Of a stretch of DNA of 34,461 nucleotides, positions 24,923 to 32,722 are shown one piece after another (within the stretch, counting starts at the first letter, position 1; each line of letters begins with the position of its first letter). The notes under the pieces were generated by a model. The model worked only from the letters and a program-made list of their open reading frames with translations, made no database searches and had not been told where the DNA came from. The position numbers and the translations under genes were made by a program. The stretch is from Lysobacter_C viscosus (GTDB taxonomy: Bacteria; Pseudomonadota; Gammaproteobacteria; Xanthomonadales; Xanthomonadaceae): the NCBI RefSeq assembly GCF_046600715.1, contig NZ_JBJMAV010000013.1, positions 1-34,461 of the forward strand, written 5' to 3'.

Positions 24923-27900
24923 ATGTCGACCCCCACGCTTCCCATTCCGCCGCTGCCGAAGGCCGGCCGGCAGCGCGCCTGGTGGCGCGCGCCCGCCTCG
25001 CCTTCCGCCCTCGCCCTGCACATCGCCACCGCCGCGGGCGCCCACGAGGGCCCGTTGCTGGTGGTGGCGCGCGACAACCACGCCGCGCACCAGCTGGAGG
25101 CCGACCTGCGCACCCTGCTGGGGCTTGACGGCCTGCCCGACGGGCCGCTGCCGGTACTGCCGTTCCCGGACTGGGAGACGCTGCCCTACGACGTCTTCAG
25201 CCCGCACCCGGACATCACCAGCCAACGCCTGGCCACCCTGCATCGCCTGCCGACGCTCAAGCGCGGCGTCGTCGTGGTGCCGGTGCAGACCCTGATGCAG
25301 CGACTGGCGCCGCTGCGCCACGTGGTCGGCGGCAGCTTCGACGTGCGCGTCGGACAGCGCCTGGACCTCGACGCGGAGAAGCGCCGGCTGGAATCGGCCG
25401 GTTACCGCAACGTGCCGCAGGTGTTGGACCCGGGCGACTACGCAGTGCGCGGCGGCCTGCTGGACGTGTACCCGATGGGCGCGGACATGCCGTTCCGGGT
25501 CGAGCTGCTCGACGACGAGATCGACACCATCCGCGGCTTCGACCCCGAGAGCCAGCGCTCGCTCGAGAAGATCGATGCCGTGCACCTGCTGCCGGGGCGC
25601 GAACTGCCGATGGACGAGGCCGCGGTCAAGCGCGCGATGGACGCGCTGCGCGAGCGCTTCGACCTGGACACCCGCCGCAGCGCGCTCTACCAGGACCTCA
25701 AGGCCGGGCACGCGCCGGCCGGCATCGAGTACTACCTGCCACTGTTTTTCGAGGCCACCGCCACGCTGTTCGACTACCTGCCCGACACCGCCTTGCCGGT
25801 GCTGGGCGATGGCACGTCGGAGGCCGCCGATCATTTCTGGAAGCAGACCGCCGAGCGCTACGAACAACGCCGGCACGACGTGGAACGCCCGGTGCTGCCG
25901 CCGGACACGCTTTACCTGGCGCCCGACGCGCTGCGCGAACGGCTCAACCGCGACGACCGCATCGAGGTCTGCGGCGAAGGCCACCCGCAACGCGAGCGCG
26001 CCTACGCCCTGCCCAGCCAACCGGCCCCGGACCTGCCGCTGGTGGCCCGCGACCACGCCCCTGCCGACGCACTGAAGTCCTTCCTCGCCAGTTACCCGGG
26101 CCGGGTGCTGGTCGCCGCCGATTCACCCGGTCGCCGCGAGGCCCTGCTGGAAGTGATGCAGGGCGCGCAACTGGCGCCGGTGGTGCTGCCGGACTGGACG
26201 GCCTTCCAGAAGGTCCACGGCACGGGCGGCGGCACGGAGCGCTTCGCCATCGCCGTGGCCCCGTTCGACAACGGGTTTGCCCTGGACCAGCCGCAGCTGA
26301 CGGTGCTGACCGAGCGCCAGCTGTTCCCCGAACGCGCCGGGCAGCCGCGTCGGCGCAAGCGCGCCGGGCGCGAGCCCGAGGCGATCATCCGCGACCTGGG
26401 CGAACTCACCGACGGTGCGCCGATCGTCCACGAGGACCACGGCGTCGGCCGCTACCGCGGGCTGGTGGTGCTGGAGGCCGGCGGCGAGAAGAACGAGTAC
26501 CTGGAGATCGAGTACGCCAAGGGCGACCGCCTGTACGTGCCGGTCGCGCAGCTGCACCTGGTCAACCGCTACTCCGGGGCGTCGGCCGAGACCGCGCCGT
26601 TGCATTCGCTCGGCGGCGAGCAGTGGACCAAGGCCAAGCGCAAGGCCGCCGAGAAGGTCCGCGACGTGGCCGCCGAGCTGCTCGAGATCCAGGCCAAGCG
26701 CCGGGCGCGGGCCGGGCTGGCGATCGACGTCGACCGCTCGATGTACGAACCGTTCGCGGCCGGGTTCCCGTTCGAGGAAACGCCCGACCAGCTGTCCTCG
26801 ATCGAGGCGGTGCTGCGCGACCTGCAATCCAGCCAGCCGATGGACCGGGTGGTGTGCGGCGACGTCGGCTTCGGCAAGACCGAGGTCGCGGTGCGCGCCG
26901 CGTTCGCCGCCGCCGCCGGGGGCAAGCAGGTCGCCGTGCTGGTGCCGACCACGCTGCTGGCCGAACAGCACTACCGCAACTTCCGCGACCGCTTCGCCGA
27001 CTGGCCGCTGAAGGTCGAGGTGCTGTCGCGCTTCAAGACCAAGAAGGAGATCGAGGCCGAACTGGCGCGCGTCACCGCGGGCGAAGTGGACGTCATCGTC
27101 GGCACCCACCGGTTGTTGCAGAAGGACGTGCGCTTCAAGGACCTGGGCCTGGTGATCGTCGACGAGGAGCAGCGGTTCGGCGTCCGCCAGAAGGAAGCGC
27201 TCAAGGCGCTGCGCGCCAACGTGCACCTGCTCACCCTGACCGCCACGCCGATCCCGCGCACGCTCAACATGGCGATGGCCGGGCTGCGCGACCTGTCGAT
27301 CATCGCCACCCCGCCCGCGCACCGGCTGGCGGTGCAGACCTTCATCGTGCCGTGGGACGACGCGCAGCTGCGCGAGGCGTTCCAGCGCGAACTGGCGCGC
27401 GGCGGCCAGCTGTACTTCCTGCACAACGACGTCGAAAGCATCGTGCGCATGCAGCGCGAGCTTGAGGCCCTGGTGCCGGAGGCGCGTATCGGCGTGGCCC
27501 ACGGGCAGATGCCCGAGCGCGAGCTGGAACGGGTGATGCTCGACTTCCACAAGCAGCGCTTCAACGTGCTGCTGTCGACCACGATCATCGAATCGGGCAT
27601 CGACATCCCCAACGCCAACACCATCATCATCAACCGCGCCGACCGCTTCGGCCTGGCGCAGCTGCACCAGCTGCGCGGCCGCGTCGGCCGCAGCCACCAC
27701 CGCGCCTACGCCTACCTGGTGGTGCCCGACAAGCGCTCGATCACCGCCGACGCGCAGAAGCGGCTGGAGGCGATCGCATCGATGGACGAGCTGGGCGCCG
27801 GCTTCACCCTGGCCACCCACGACCTCGAGATCCGCGGCGCCGGCGAACTGCTGGGCGAGGACCAGAGCGGGCAGATGGCCGAGGTCGGCTTCAGCCTCTA

Positions 27901-28417
27901 CACCGAGCTGCTGGAACGTGCGGTGCGCTCGATCAAGCGCGGCGAGCTGCCCGACGTGGACGGCGCGCACGCGCGCGGTGCCGAGGTCGAGCTGCACATC
28001 CCCGCGCTGATCCCGGACGACTACCTGCCCGACGTCCACACCCGCCTGACCCTCTACAAGCGCATCAGCGGGGCGCGCGATACGGCCGCGCTGCGCGAGT
28101 TGCAGGTCGAGATGATCGACCGCTTCGGCCTGTTGCCCGACCCGGCCAAGCACCTGTTCGCCATCGCCGAGCTCAAGCTCACTGCCACCGCGCTGGGCAT
28201 CGCGCGTATCGACCTGGGCGAGACCGGCGGCAAGGTGCAGTTCGTCGAGAAGCCCAACGTGGACGCGATGGCGATCATCAAGCTGATCCAGGGCCAGCCC
28301 AAGCTCTACCAGATGGACGGCCCGGACAAGCTCAGGCTCAAGCTGGACCTGCCCGATGCGCCGGCCCGCATGGCCGCGGCCAAGGGCCTGATGACGCTGC
28401 TCGACAAGGGCGGCTGA
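24923..28417 (+). CDS. mfd: Transcription-repair coupling factor Mfd
   Basis: DNA translocase that removes RNA polymerase stalled at lesions and recruits UvrA. It has 1164 residues (E. coli 1148). The order is an N-terminal UvrB-like module (FPDWETLPYDVFSPH at about 82-96), the RNA-polymerase-interacting domain (VHEDHGVGRYRGLV near 508), Walker A GDVGFGKTEVA near 650, the DEEQ box VIVDEEQRFG near 750, motif TATPIPRTLNMAM, and a C-terminal TRCF domain. The ATG at 24923 gives the standard start. It is followed, tail to tail, by the integron integrase 45 bases away. Confidence 0.97.
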   Translation: MSTPTLPIPPLPKAGRQRAWWRAPASPSALALHIATAAGAHEGPLLVVARDNHAAHQLEADLRTLLGLDGLPDGPLPVLPFPDWETLPYDVFSPHPDITSQRLATLHRLPTLKRGVVVVPVQTLMQRLAPLRHVVGGSFDVRVGQRLDLDAEKRRLESAGYRNVPQVLDPGDYAVRGGLLDVYPMGADMPFRVELLDDEIDTIRGFDPESQRSLEKIDAVHLLPGRELPMDEAAVKRAMDALRERFDLDTRRSALYQDLKAGHAPAGIEYYLPLFFEATATLFDYLPDTALPVLGDGTSEAADHFWKQTAERYEQRRHDVERPVLPPDTLYLAPDALRERLNRDDRIEVCGEGHPQRERAYALPSQPAPDLPLVARDHAPADALKSFLASYPGRVLVAADSPGRREALLEVMQGAQLAPVVLPDWTAFQKVHGTGGGTERFAIAVAPFDNGFALDQPQLTVLTERQLFPERAGQPRRRKRAGREPEAIIRDLGELTDGAPIVHEDHGVGRYRGLVVLEAGGEKNEYLEIEYAKGDRLYVPVAQLHLVNRYSGASAETAPLHSLGGEQWTKAKRKAAEKVRDVAAELLEIQAKRRARAGLAIDVDRSMYEPFAAGFPFEETPDQLSSIEAVLRDLQSSQPMDRVVCGDVGFGKTEVAVRAAFAAAAGGKQVAVLVPTTLLAEQHYRNFRDRFADWPLKVEVLSRFKTKKEIEAELARVTAGEVDVIVGTHRLLQKDVRFKDLGLVIVDEEQRFGVRQKEALKALRANVHLLTLTATPIPRTLNMAMAGLRDLSIIATPPAHRLAVQTFIVPWDDAQLREAFQRELARGGQLYFLHNDVESIVRMQRELEALVPEARIGVAHGQMPERELERVMLDFHKQRFNVLLSTTIIESGIDIPNANTIIINRADRFGLAQLHQLRGRVGRSHHRAYAYLVVPDKRSITADAQKRLEAIASMDELGAGFTLATHDLEIRGAGELLGEDQSGQMAEVGFSLYTELLERAVRSIKRGELPDVDGAHARGAEVELHIPALIPDDYLPDVHTRLTLYKRISGARDTAALRELQVEMIDRFGLLPDPAKHLFAIAELKLTATALGIARIDLGETGGKVQFVEKPNVDAMAIIKLIQGQPKLYQMDGPDKLRLKLDLPDAPARMAAAKGLMTLLDKGG

Positions 28418-28462
28418 CGCGGCGGCCGGGCGCGCGCCGCGGTGCCGTGCAGGCCGGCGCCC

Positions 28463-29608
28463 TTACCGGTCAAGCGGACTGAGTACCCCGCCCGCCCCGC
28501 GCCCGAGCACGTGCGTGTAGAGCTGCGTCGTCGCCAGGTCCTTGTGCCCCAGCAGTTCCTGCACGGTGCGGATGTCGTGCCCCGCCTCCAGCAGGTGGGT
28601 GGCGAAGGAGTGTCGCAGGGTGTGGCACGTCGCCGGTTTGTCGATGCCCGCCCCGGCGCGCGCCTTCTTGACGGCCCGTTGCAGGCTGGATTCGTCCACG
28701 TGGTGCCGGCGCTGGCCGCCGCCGCGCGGATCGCGCGAGATCCGGGTCGCCGGAAACACGTACTGCCAACCAAACTCGCATCCCGCATTCGGGTACTTGC
28801 GCCCCAGCGCATGCGGCAGGTACACCCGACCCAGTCCTGCCAGCAGGTCCTGCCCGTGTTGGACGCGCACCCGTTCCACCTGGTCCCGGAGGCGGTCATG
28901 CAGCTTGCGCGGCAACGGCACCCGCCGGTCCTTGCCGCCCTTGCCGTTACGCACGGTGATTTCCGAGCGCCCGAAGTCGACATCCTTGACCCGCAACCGC
29001 ACGCACTCCATCAGCCGCATGCCCGTCCCGTAGAGCAGGGCCGCCATCAACCACAGTTGGCCGTCCAGTAGCGCCAGCATCCGATCGACCTCCGCGCGCG
29101 TCAGCACCACCGGCAGGCGCTGGGGCCGCTTGGCGCGCACCACCGACTCCATCCAAGGCAGCTCGATGTCGAGCACCTGCCGGTACAGGAACAGCAACGC
29201 CGACAGCGCCTGGTTCTGGGTGCTGGCCGCCACGTCATCCCGCATCGCCAGCCCTGACAGAAACGCCTCCACCTCCGCCGCTCCCAAGTCCCGCGGGTGG
29301 CGCTTGTGATTGGCCAGGATGAACCGGCGGATCCAGTAGACGTACACCCGCTCGGTCCGCACGCTGTAATGCTTGAGCCGGATACGCGCCCGGACCTGCT
29401 CCAGCAACCGCGGCCGCCGCTTCGGGTCGCCTGCTGGCGGCTCCGGCTCCCCGCTCGCCCCCGTGCCTGAAGCATGACCGGGCTCCCGATGCGACGGCGA
29501 CGCAACGCCAGCAGCCGTCGCCGACCCCCCATCGCCAGCCTCTCCCCGCCTCCCCGCCCCCGCCTTGCCCCGACCCGATAACACGGCATCCTTGCCCGGA
29601 TAAGACAT
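28463..29608 (-). CDS. intI: Integron integrase IntI, N-terminally extended
   Basis: Tyrosine recombinase that inserts and excises gene cassettes at attI and folded attC sites. It has 381 residues from the ATG at 29608 (MSYPGKDAV), with GTGGGGTG just upstream; an ATG at 29620 lacks any Shine-Dalgarno. Catalytic Arg198, His329, Arg332 and Tyr364 all lie exactly 52 positions after those of class 1 IntI1 (146, 277, 280, 312). The IntI-specific insertion ALGRKYPNAGCEFGWQYVF is present. Residues 1-65 are a Gly/Ala/Pro/Arg-rich, probably disordered extension not found in IntI1. The protein ends SPLDR, about nine residues shorter than IntI1. The frame is intact, so the enzyme looks functional. Confidence 0.95.
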   Translation of the reverse strand: MSYPGKDAVLSGRGKAGAGRRGEAGDGGSATAAGVASPSHREPGHASGTGASGEPEPPAGDPKRRPRLLEQVRARIRLKHYSVRTERVYVYWIRRFILANHKRHPRDLGAAEVEAFLSGLAMRDDVAASTQNQALSALLFLYRQVLDIELPWMESVVRAKRPQRLPVVLTRAEVDRMLALLDGQLWLMAALLYGTGMRLMECVRLRVKDVDFGRSEITVRNGKGGKDRRVPLPRKLHDRLRDQVERVRVQHGQDLLAGLGRVYLPHALGRKYPNAGCEFGWQYVFPATRISRDPRGGGQRRHHVDESSLQRAVKKARAGAGIDKPATCHTLRHSFATHLLEAGHDIRTVQELLGHKDLATTQLYTHVLGRGAGGVLSPLDR

Positions 29609-29737
29609 AACACCCCACATTCGTCGTCAAGTACGCCCAGCGTCGACGCCCAGCCACGACGTGGTAAGCAGGCAAGCTCTTGATCTGAGGTAGGATTTGG
29701 CCCCTATCGCGTCCGGTAACAATGGGACGCGGCTCCG

Positions 29738-29774
29738 ATAACACCCCACTTTGGGGATCTACTTAGTGTTAGGC
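29738..29774 (+). other. attI integration site
   Basis: The core GTTAGGC (29768-29774), where cassette 1 begins after the G, is preceded by an inverted partner: TAACAC (29740-29745) mirrors GTGTTA (29766-29771). A small CCCCA-CTT-TGGGG hairpin (29744-29756) lies between. This matches an attI simple site with L and R integrase boxes, located between intI and the first cassette. Confidence 0.7.
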
Positions 29775-29789
29775 GTCATGGGGACAATA

Positions 29790-30026
29790 ATGGAAGCGAC
29801 GTTGCAGTCCGAGATCACTTGTCCAGAGTGCGGAGTTAAGTCACTCGAACAGATGCCAACGGATGCTTGTACCTTCTTCTACGAGTGCAAAGGTTGCGGG
29901 ACGCTGCTTTCGCCAAAAGACGGGGATTGCTGTGTCTATTGCTCCTTTGGTAGCGTCAAATGTCCGCCTGTGCAGCTCGGCGCTGACTGTTGCGCTCAGC
30001 CGGCATCGCGGCCCAGTGACGCCTAA
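29790..30026 (+). CDS. Cassette 1: GDCCVxC-domain small protein
   Basis: A 78-residue cysteine-rich protein of the family named after its GDCCVxC motif, some members of which are selenoproteins. Two N-terminal cysteine pairs, CPEC and CKGC, and the motif GDCCVYCSFGSVKCPP are seen. All motif cysteines here are TGC/TGT codons, so this is not a selenocysteine form. A metal-binding or thiol role is likely but unproven. I chose the ATG at 29790 (MEATLQSEITCPEC) with GGGG upstream; the ATG at 29778 would add four residues. The stop TAA is supplied by the R'' core of attC1. Confidence 0.85.
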   Translation: MEATLQSEITCPECGVKSLEQMPTDACTFFYECKGCGTLLSPKDGDCCVYCSFGSVKCPPVQLGADCCAQPASRPSDA

Positions 30027-30137
30027 CAATTCATTCAAGCCGAACCCGCTTCGTCGCTTCGTTGAAATCTGTTGTTGCTGGCCTTCCTTCCAATCCCGAC
30101 TCTCGCGCTGCGGGTCGGCTTAATTCAACTGTTAGGT
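30021..30137 (+). other. attC site 1 (long form, 117 bases)
   Basis: R'' GCCTAAC (30021-30027), inner stem AAGCCG-A-ACCCGC ... GCGGGT-CGGCTT, R' GTTAGGT (30131-30137). The terminal loop is about 57 bases longer than in the 60-base sites. Confidence 0.9.
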
Positions 30138-30140
30138 GCC

Positions 30141-30614
30141 ATGGATACAGATCGCAAACCCGAAGATTCAATCACTCAAGCTGAATCATTGGGCATGTTC
30201 AACACCTTTTCCGTCGAGGTGCGGTCAAAGATTGACGGCTTAGTAAAGCAGGTCTTGTTCATTAGCGCGGGCGTTCAAGCCATCACTATCGGTGCGTTCT
30301 TGTCGGGCAGTCCGCCTCAACTCCCCGTCAATGCCGTCTATTTGCTCAAGTGCGGCTGGTTCGCTCTGTCCATTAGCATCGTGCTTTCTCTTTGCTTCAT
30401 GCTTGGCCAAGTTCTGGCAATGGTTGCGGTCGGATTTCGCTTCAAAGGCAAGCTAGAGGCCGGCCGTAAGGGCGCGGAGTTGCTGTTTGCTCCAATGCCA
30501 ATGCGGATCTTCAACTGGGTCGTTGGGCTTGGGGCTTTCGTTTCGTGCGCATTCGGCTCAATGGCGCTTTCGCTCGCCGCAATGCGCCTCGTGGGTGGCC
30601 TGGGTGGCACCTAA
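30141..30614 (+). CDS. Cassette 2: membrane protein of unknown function
   Basis: A 157-residue product that I do not recognise. A polar N-terminus of about 35 residues is followed by hydrophobic segments at about 36-54, 66-98 (probably two passes) and 123-150, with a basic loop FKGKLEAGRKG between. The ATG lies nine bases after the cassette's first base; AGGTG from the attC1 R' core (GTTAGGTG) is the only Shine-Dalgarno. The stop TAA lies in the R'' core of attC2, so the coding region fills the cassette. Confidence 0.75.
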   Translation: MDTDRKPEDSITQAESLGMFNTFSVEVRSKIDGLVKQVLFISAGVQAITIGAFLSGSPPQLPVNAVYLLKCGWFALSISIVLSLCFMLGQVLAMVAVGFRFKGKLEAGRKGAELLFAPMPMRIFNWVVGLGAFVSCAFGSMALSLAAMRLVGGLGGT

Positions 30615-30668
30615 CAATTCATTCAAGCCGAACCCGCTTCGCGGGTCGGCTTAATTCAGGCGTTAGGC
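30609..30668 (+). other. attC site 2 (60 bases)
   Basis: R'' ACCTAAC (30609-30615), stem AAGCCG-A-ACCCGC/GCGGGT-CGGCTT with a TTC loop, R' GTTAGGC (30662-30668). Confidence 0.95.
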
Positions 30669-30671
30669 CTC

Positions 30672-31040
30672 ATGACCGTACTGCTCCACATCGTTGCCGT
30701 TGGATACGTGGCCTTTGGGCTGTTCGGCCTCGCGGTCATTTCCCTTTCATCCAATCGCGAGGAAATGTTTGGTCGCAGCAGAGTCGGTCGCATTAGAACT
30801 TTTCATGCGTATCTGACCGTCGCGCTGATGGTTACATGTGGCATCGCTCTATGGTTTTGGCCTTCGGCCGTTTCTGCGTTGGCACTGGCAGTTTTCGCTC
30901 TCGTGATCATCGGAAAAGCCATCGACTTGACACAAGGTCAGTGGCAAACCTGCAAGAAGTGCCTCTTGGCCGGCCCTCTGTTAATTCTCGCGACCACCGC
31001 TATCCTTACCTTAGGCCCAGGCAGTGTCGCGGGGGCCTAA
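30672..31040 (+). CDS. Cassette 3: four-helix membrane protein of unknown function
   Basis: A 122-residue product with four likely membrane segments (about 4-26, 45-62, 66-84, 98-115) and little else. I do not recognise a family. The loop after the third segment, GKAIDLTQGQWQTCKKC, carries two cysteines. The ATG sits three bases after the TTAGGC that opens the cassette, so AGG of the R' core may serve as ribosome binding site. The stop TAA is in attC3. Confidence 0.75.
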   Translation: MTVLLHIVAVGYVAFGLFGLAVISLSSNREEMFGRSRVGRIRTFHAYLTVALMVTCGIALWFWPSAVSALALAVFALVIIGKAIDLTQGQWQTCKKCLLAGPLLILATTAILTLGPGSVAGA

Positions 31041-31094
31041 CAATTCATTCAACCCGATGCCGCTTCGCGGCACGGGTTAATTCAGGCGTTAGGG
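31035..31094 (+). other. attC site 3 (60 bases)
   Basis: R'' GCCTAAC (31035-31041), stem AACCCG-A-TGCCGC/GCGGCA-CGGGTT, R' GTTAGGG (31088-31094). Apart from its R' end it is identical to attC7. Confidence 0.95.
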
Positions 31095-31099
31095 GGCAT

Positions 31100-31552
31100 A
31101 TGAGACGACGGCGTGCGCTGAAAGGAGTTGCCTACGGCCTCGTCGAGACTTTCATAAGTCGGAACAACGATGTGTATGGGTACTGGGGCATCGGTCAGCT
31201 GTACCGCGAGGCTCTTGAGCGCCAAGTTAGGTCCGTTTCAATCGACTTGCTTGGCGACAGTTCGCCCAGCATCGGGCCTGTCGCTCAGGCGATCCAATCG
31301 CGCTATGCGAAACGCCTGGAGCACATGGCTCTAAATGCCGGCGTGCGACTTTCGCAGGCGCAAGTTGCCGTTGAGTTTGGTACTTTTGGCTCCAGTCCTC
31401 CGCCCCGTGAGTACTCCTATGGGGACCCATTTCTTTGCATTGTTTCATTGGCAGGTCCAAATGGCCGCACATACAACGCAGCCCGTACAGGGCGTTGCTC
31501 TCCCCATGATCCAGCGGCAGAAAGTCGCTCCAATCGCGCGACTGCCCCCTAA
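31100..31552 (+). CDS. Cassette 4: soluble protein of unknown function
   Basis: A 150-residue product, basic at the N-terminus (MRRRRALKGVAYGLVETFISR), with DVYGYWGIGQLYREAL and VSIDLLG segments that recall uncharacterised proteins common in integron cassettes and proteobacterial accessory regions. No membrane segment or catalytic motif is evident. The ATG follows AGGGGG (GTTAGGGGGC), a good Shine-Dalgarno formed by the cassette end itself. The stop TAA lies in the R'' core of attC4. Confidence 0.7.
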   Translation: MRRRRALKGVAYGLVETFISRNNDVYGYWGIGQLYREALERQVRSVSIDLLGDSSPSIGPVAQAIQSRYAKRLEHMALNAGVRLSQAQVAVEFGTFGSSPPPREYSYGDPFLCIVSLAGPNGRTYNAARTGRCSPHDPAAESRSNRATAP

Positions 31553-31606
31553 CAACTCAATCAAGCCGAACTTGCTTCGCAAGTCGGCTTATCTCGGACG
31601 TTAGGC
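31547..31606 (+). other. attC site 4 (60 bases)
   Basis: R'' CCCTAAC (31547-31553), complementary to the TTAGGG that opens cassette 4. The stem is AAGCCG-A-ACTTGC/GCAAGT-CGGCTT, and R' is GTTAGGC (31600-31606). Confidence 0.95.
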
Positions 31607-31613
31607 CGCAGAG

Positions 31614-31919
31614 ATGAGTCCACTCAATCCCAACGAGAAGATCGTCGCGACTGGCACATTTCTATACGCCGGGACGGAATGTGATCTGCACATTGTCTTT
31701 AGCCCCGTCCGCTACGGCTCCGGAGACTCTGCGGACGAGCCTGAGATAGCTAATGACTCGGTCGCAGACACCTACTACGTTCAATATGGTTCCACAACGC
31801 AACGGGGCATCTTCAATGCGGGCGGGGGCAGTTACCCTTCCCTAGCTGAGGCACGCTCGGCGGCAGAGGCAGCGCCAGGCATAGGGCCCACAGTCCGGTG
31901 GAGCTCGGGTGCGGCCTAA
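31614..31919 (+). CDS. Cassette 5: small soluble protein of unknown function
   Basis: A 101-residue acidic product without membrane segments. It reads as a small beta-rich protein: KIVATGTFLYAGTECDLHIVFSP, then YYVQYGSTTQRGIF and a C-terminal helix EARSAAEAAPG. I do not recognise it. The ATG at 31614 is preceded by GCAGAG in the cassette leader. The stop TAA is in attC5. Confidence 0.7.
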   Translation: MSPLNPNEKIVATGTFLYAGTECDLHIVFSPVRYGSGDSADEPEIANDSVADTYYVQYGSTTQRGIFNAGGGSYPSLAEARSAAEAAPGIGPTVRWSSGAA

Positions 31920-31973
31920 CAATTCATTCAAGCCGAAGCCGCTTCGCGGCTCGGCTTAATTCAAGCGTTAGGC
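31914..31973 (+). other. attC site 5 (60 bases)
   Basis: R'' GCCTAAC (31914-31920), stem AAGCCG-A-AGCCGC/GCGGCT-CGGCTT, R' GTTAGGC (31967-31973). Confidence 0.95.
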
Positions 31974-31978
31974 CTCAT

Positions 31979-32308
31979 ATGTTCCAGTTCAGCGAATCGA
32001 ACTTAGCCAGAGCAGGAACTCTCCTGCTGCTGGAACACGGCTGCGCGATGGCCGTCGGGCTGGTGCTTATTGAGCTGCAGATTGATGATCGCGGACTCAT
32101 TTTCCTGGGGATTTGGCTCGTCAATCTTGTGACGGCTTGGTACCTGTACAAAGCTGCACTTAGTCAAGGACGCCACCGAGCCGCGTGGTACGGCATCATC
32201 TCGGCATTGGCACCCATGTTCGCTTTGCTGTCGTTCCTGAGGCTATACCTTCATGACAGACTGACCCTCATGGCCGGAACTATTCAACGTTCTCGAGATG
32301 AGGCCTAA
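31979..32308 (+). CDS. Cassette 6: small membrane protein of unknown function
   Basis: A 109-residue product with three likely membrane segments (about 14-33, 39-57, 68-90) and a charged tail SRDEA. No family is recognised. The ATG at 31979 is six bases from the TTAGGC end of the core, giving AGG as a weak ribosome binding site. The stop TAA is in attC6. Confidence 0.7.
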   Translation: MFQFSESNLARAGTLLLLEHGCAMAVGLVLIELQIDDRGLIFLGIWLVNLVTAWYLYKAALSQGRHRAAWYGIISALAPMFALLSFLRLYLHDRLTLMAGTIQRSRDEA

Positions 32309-32362
32309 CAATTCATTCAAGCCGAAACCGCTTCGCGGTTCGGCTTAATTCAGGCGTTAGGC
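32303..32362 (+). other. attC site 6 (60 bases)
   Basis: R'' GCCTAAC (32303-32309), stem AAGCCG-A-AACCGC/GCGGTT-CGGCTT, R' GTTAGGC (32356-32362). Confidence 0.95.
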
Positions 32363-32657
32363 GGTACTGCTGAGAGTTGTTCGGCAGTCGCTCCTTCGGC
32401 CGCTGCCCGCCAACGTGTCGTGCGTCGCGGGCTCAGCCGGCACCGGCTCCGGCCGCTCTCCTTCGGCAACATCTCGCCAGTGGCGGCACAGCAGCTTGGC
32501 TGCTCGGCTCAATCATTGCGGGGCCATCTTCGGCGGCATGTCGCCTTGCGGGTTCCGGGTAAAGCGCCGGTCGACTCGGGCTGGTAGTGTTCTCGGCCAG
32601 GGGGCGGGTTGGCCAAGGCTGGCGCGGGGGAGTTCAGCCAGCCATCGGAGCAGCACC
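32357..32657 (+). mobile_element. Cassette 7: ORF-less cassette, paralogue of cassette 11
   Basis: About 300 bases between attC6 and attC7 with no convincing gene. The open frames present (61 codons at 32377 and 82 at 32415) are not preserved in the related cassette 11, because indels that are not multiples of three lie between the two. The minus strand has no frame of 60 codons or more. The opening TTAGGCGGT is complementary to the closing ACCGCCTAA, so it is an intact cassette. It is a candidate non-coding RNA cassette. Confidence 0.7.
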
Positions 32658-32717
32658 GCCTAACAATTCATTCAACCCGATGCCGCTTCGCGGCACGGGT
32701 TAATTCAGGCGTTAGAT
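32658..32717 (+). other. attC site 7 (60 bases)
   Basis: R'' GCCTAAC (32658-32664), stem AACCCG-A-TGCCGC/GCGGCA-CGGGTT, R' GTTAGAT (32711-32717), an unusual R' ending matched by the R'' of attC8. Confidence 0.95.
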
Positions 32718-32722
32718 GCCAC

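Noticed and set aside
29680..29708. Cassette promoter Pc: TTGATC with a -10 17 bases downstream
   Set aside because: The would-be -10 CCTATC matches the consensus at too few positions, and shifting the spacer does not help. No Pc is claimed.
29621..29768. LexA box in front of intI
   Set aside because: No palindrome of the E. coli or Xanthomonas LexA type is present in this stretch.
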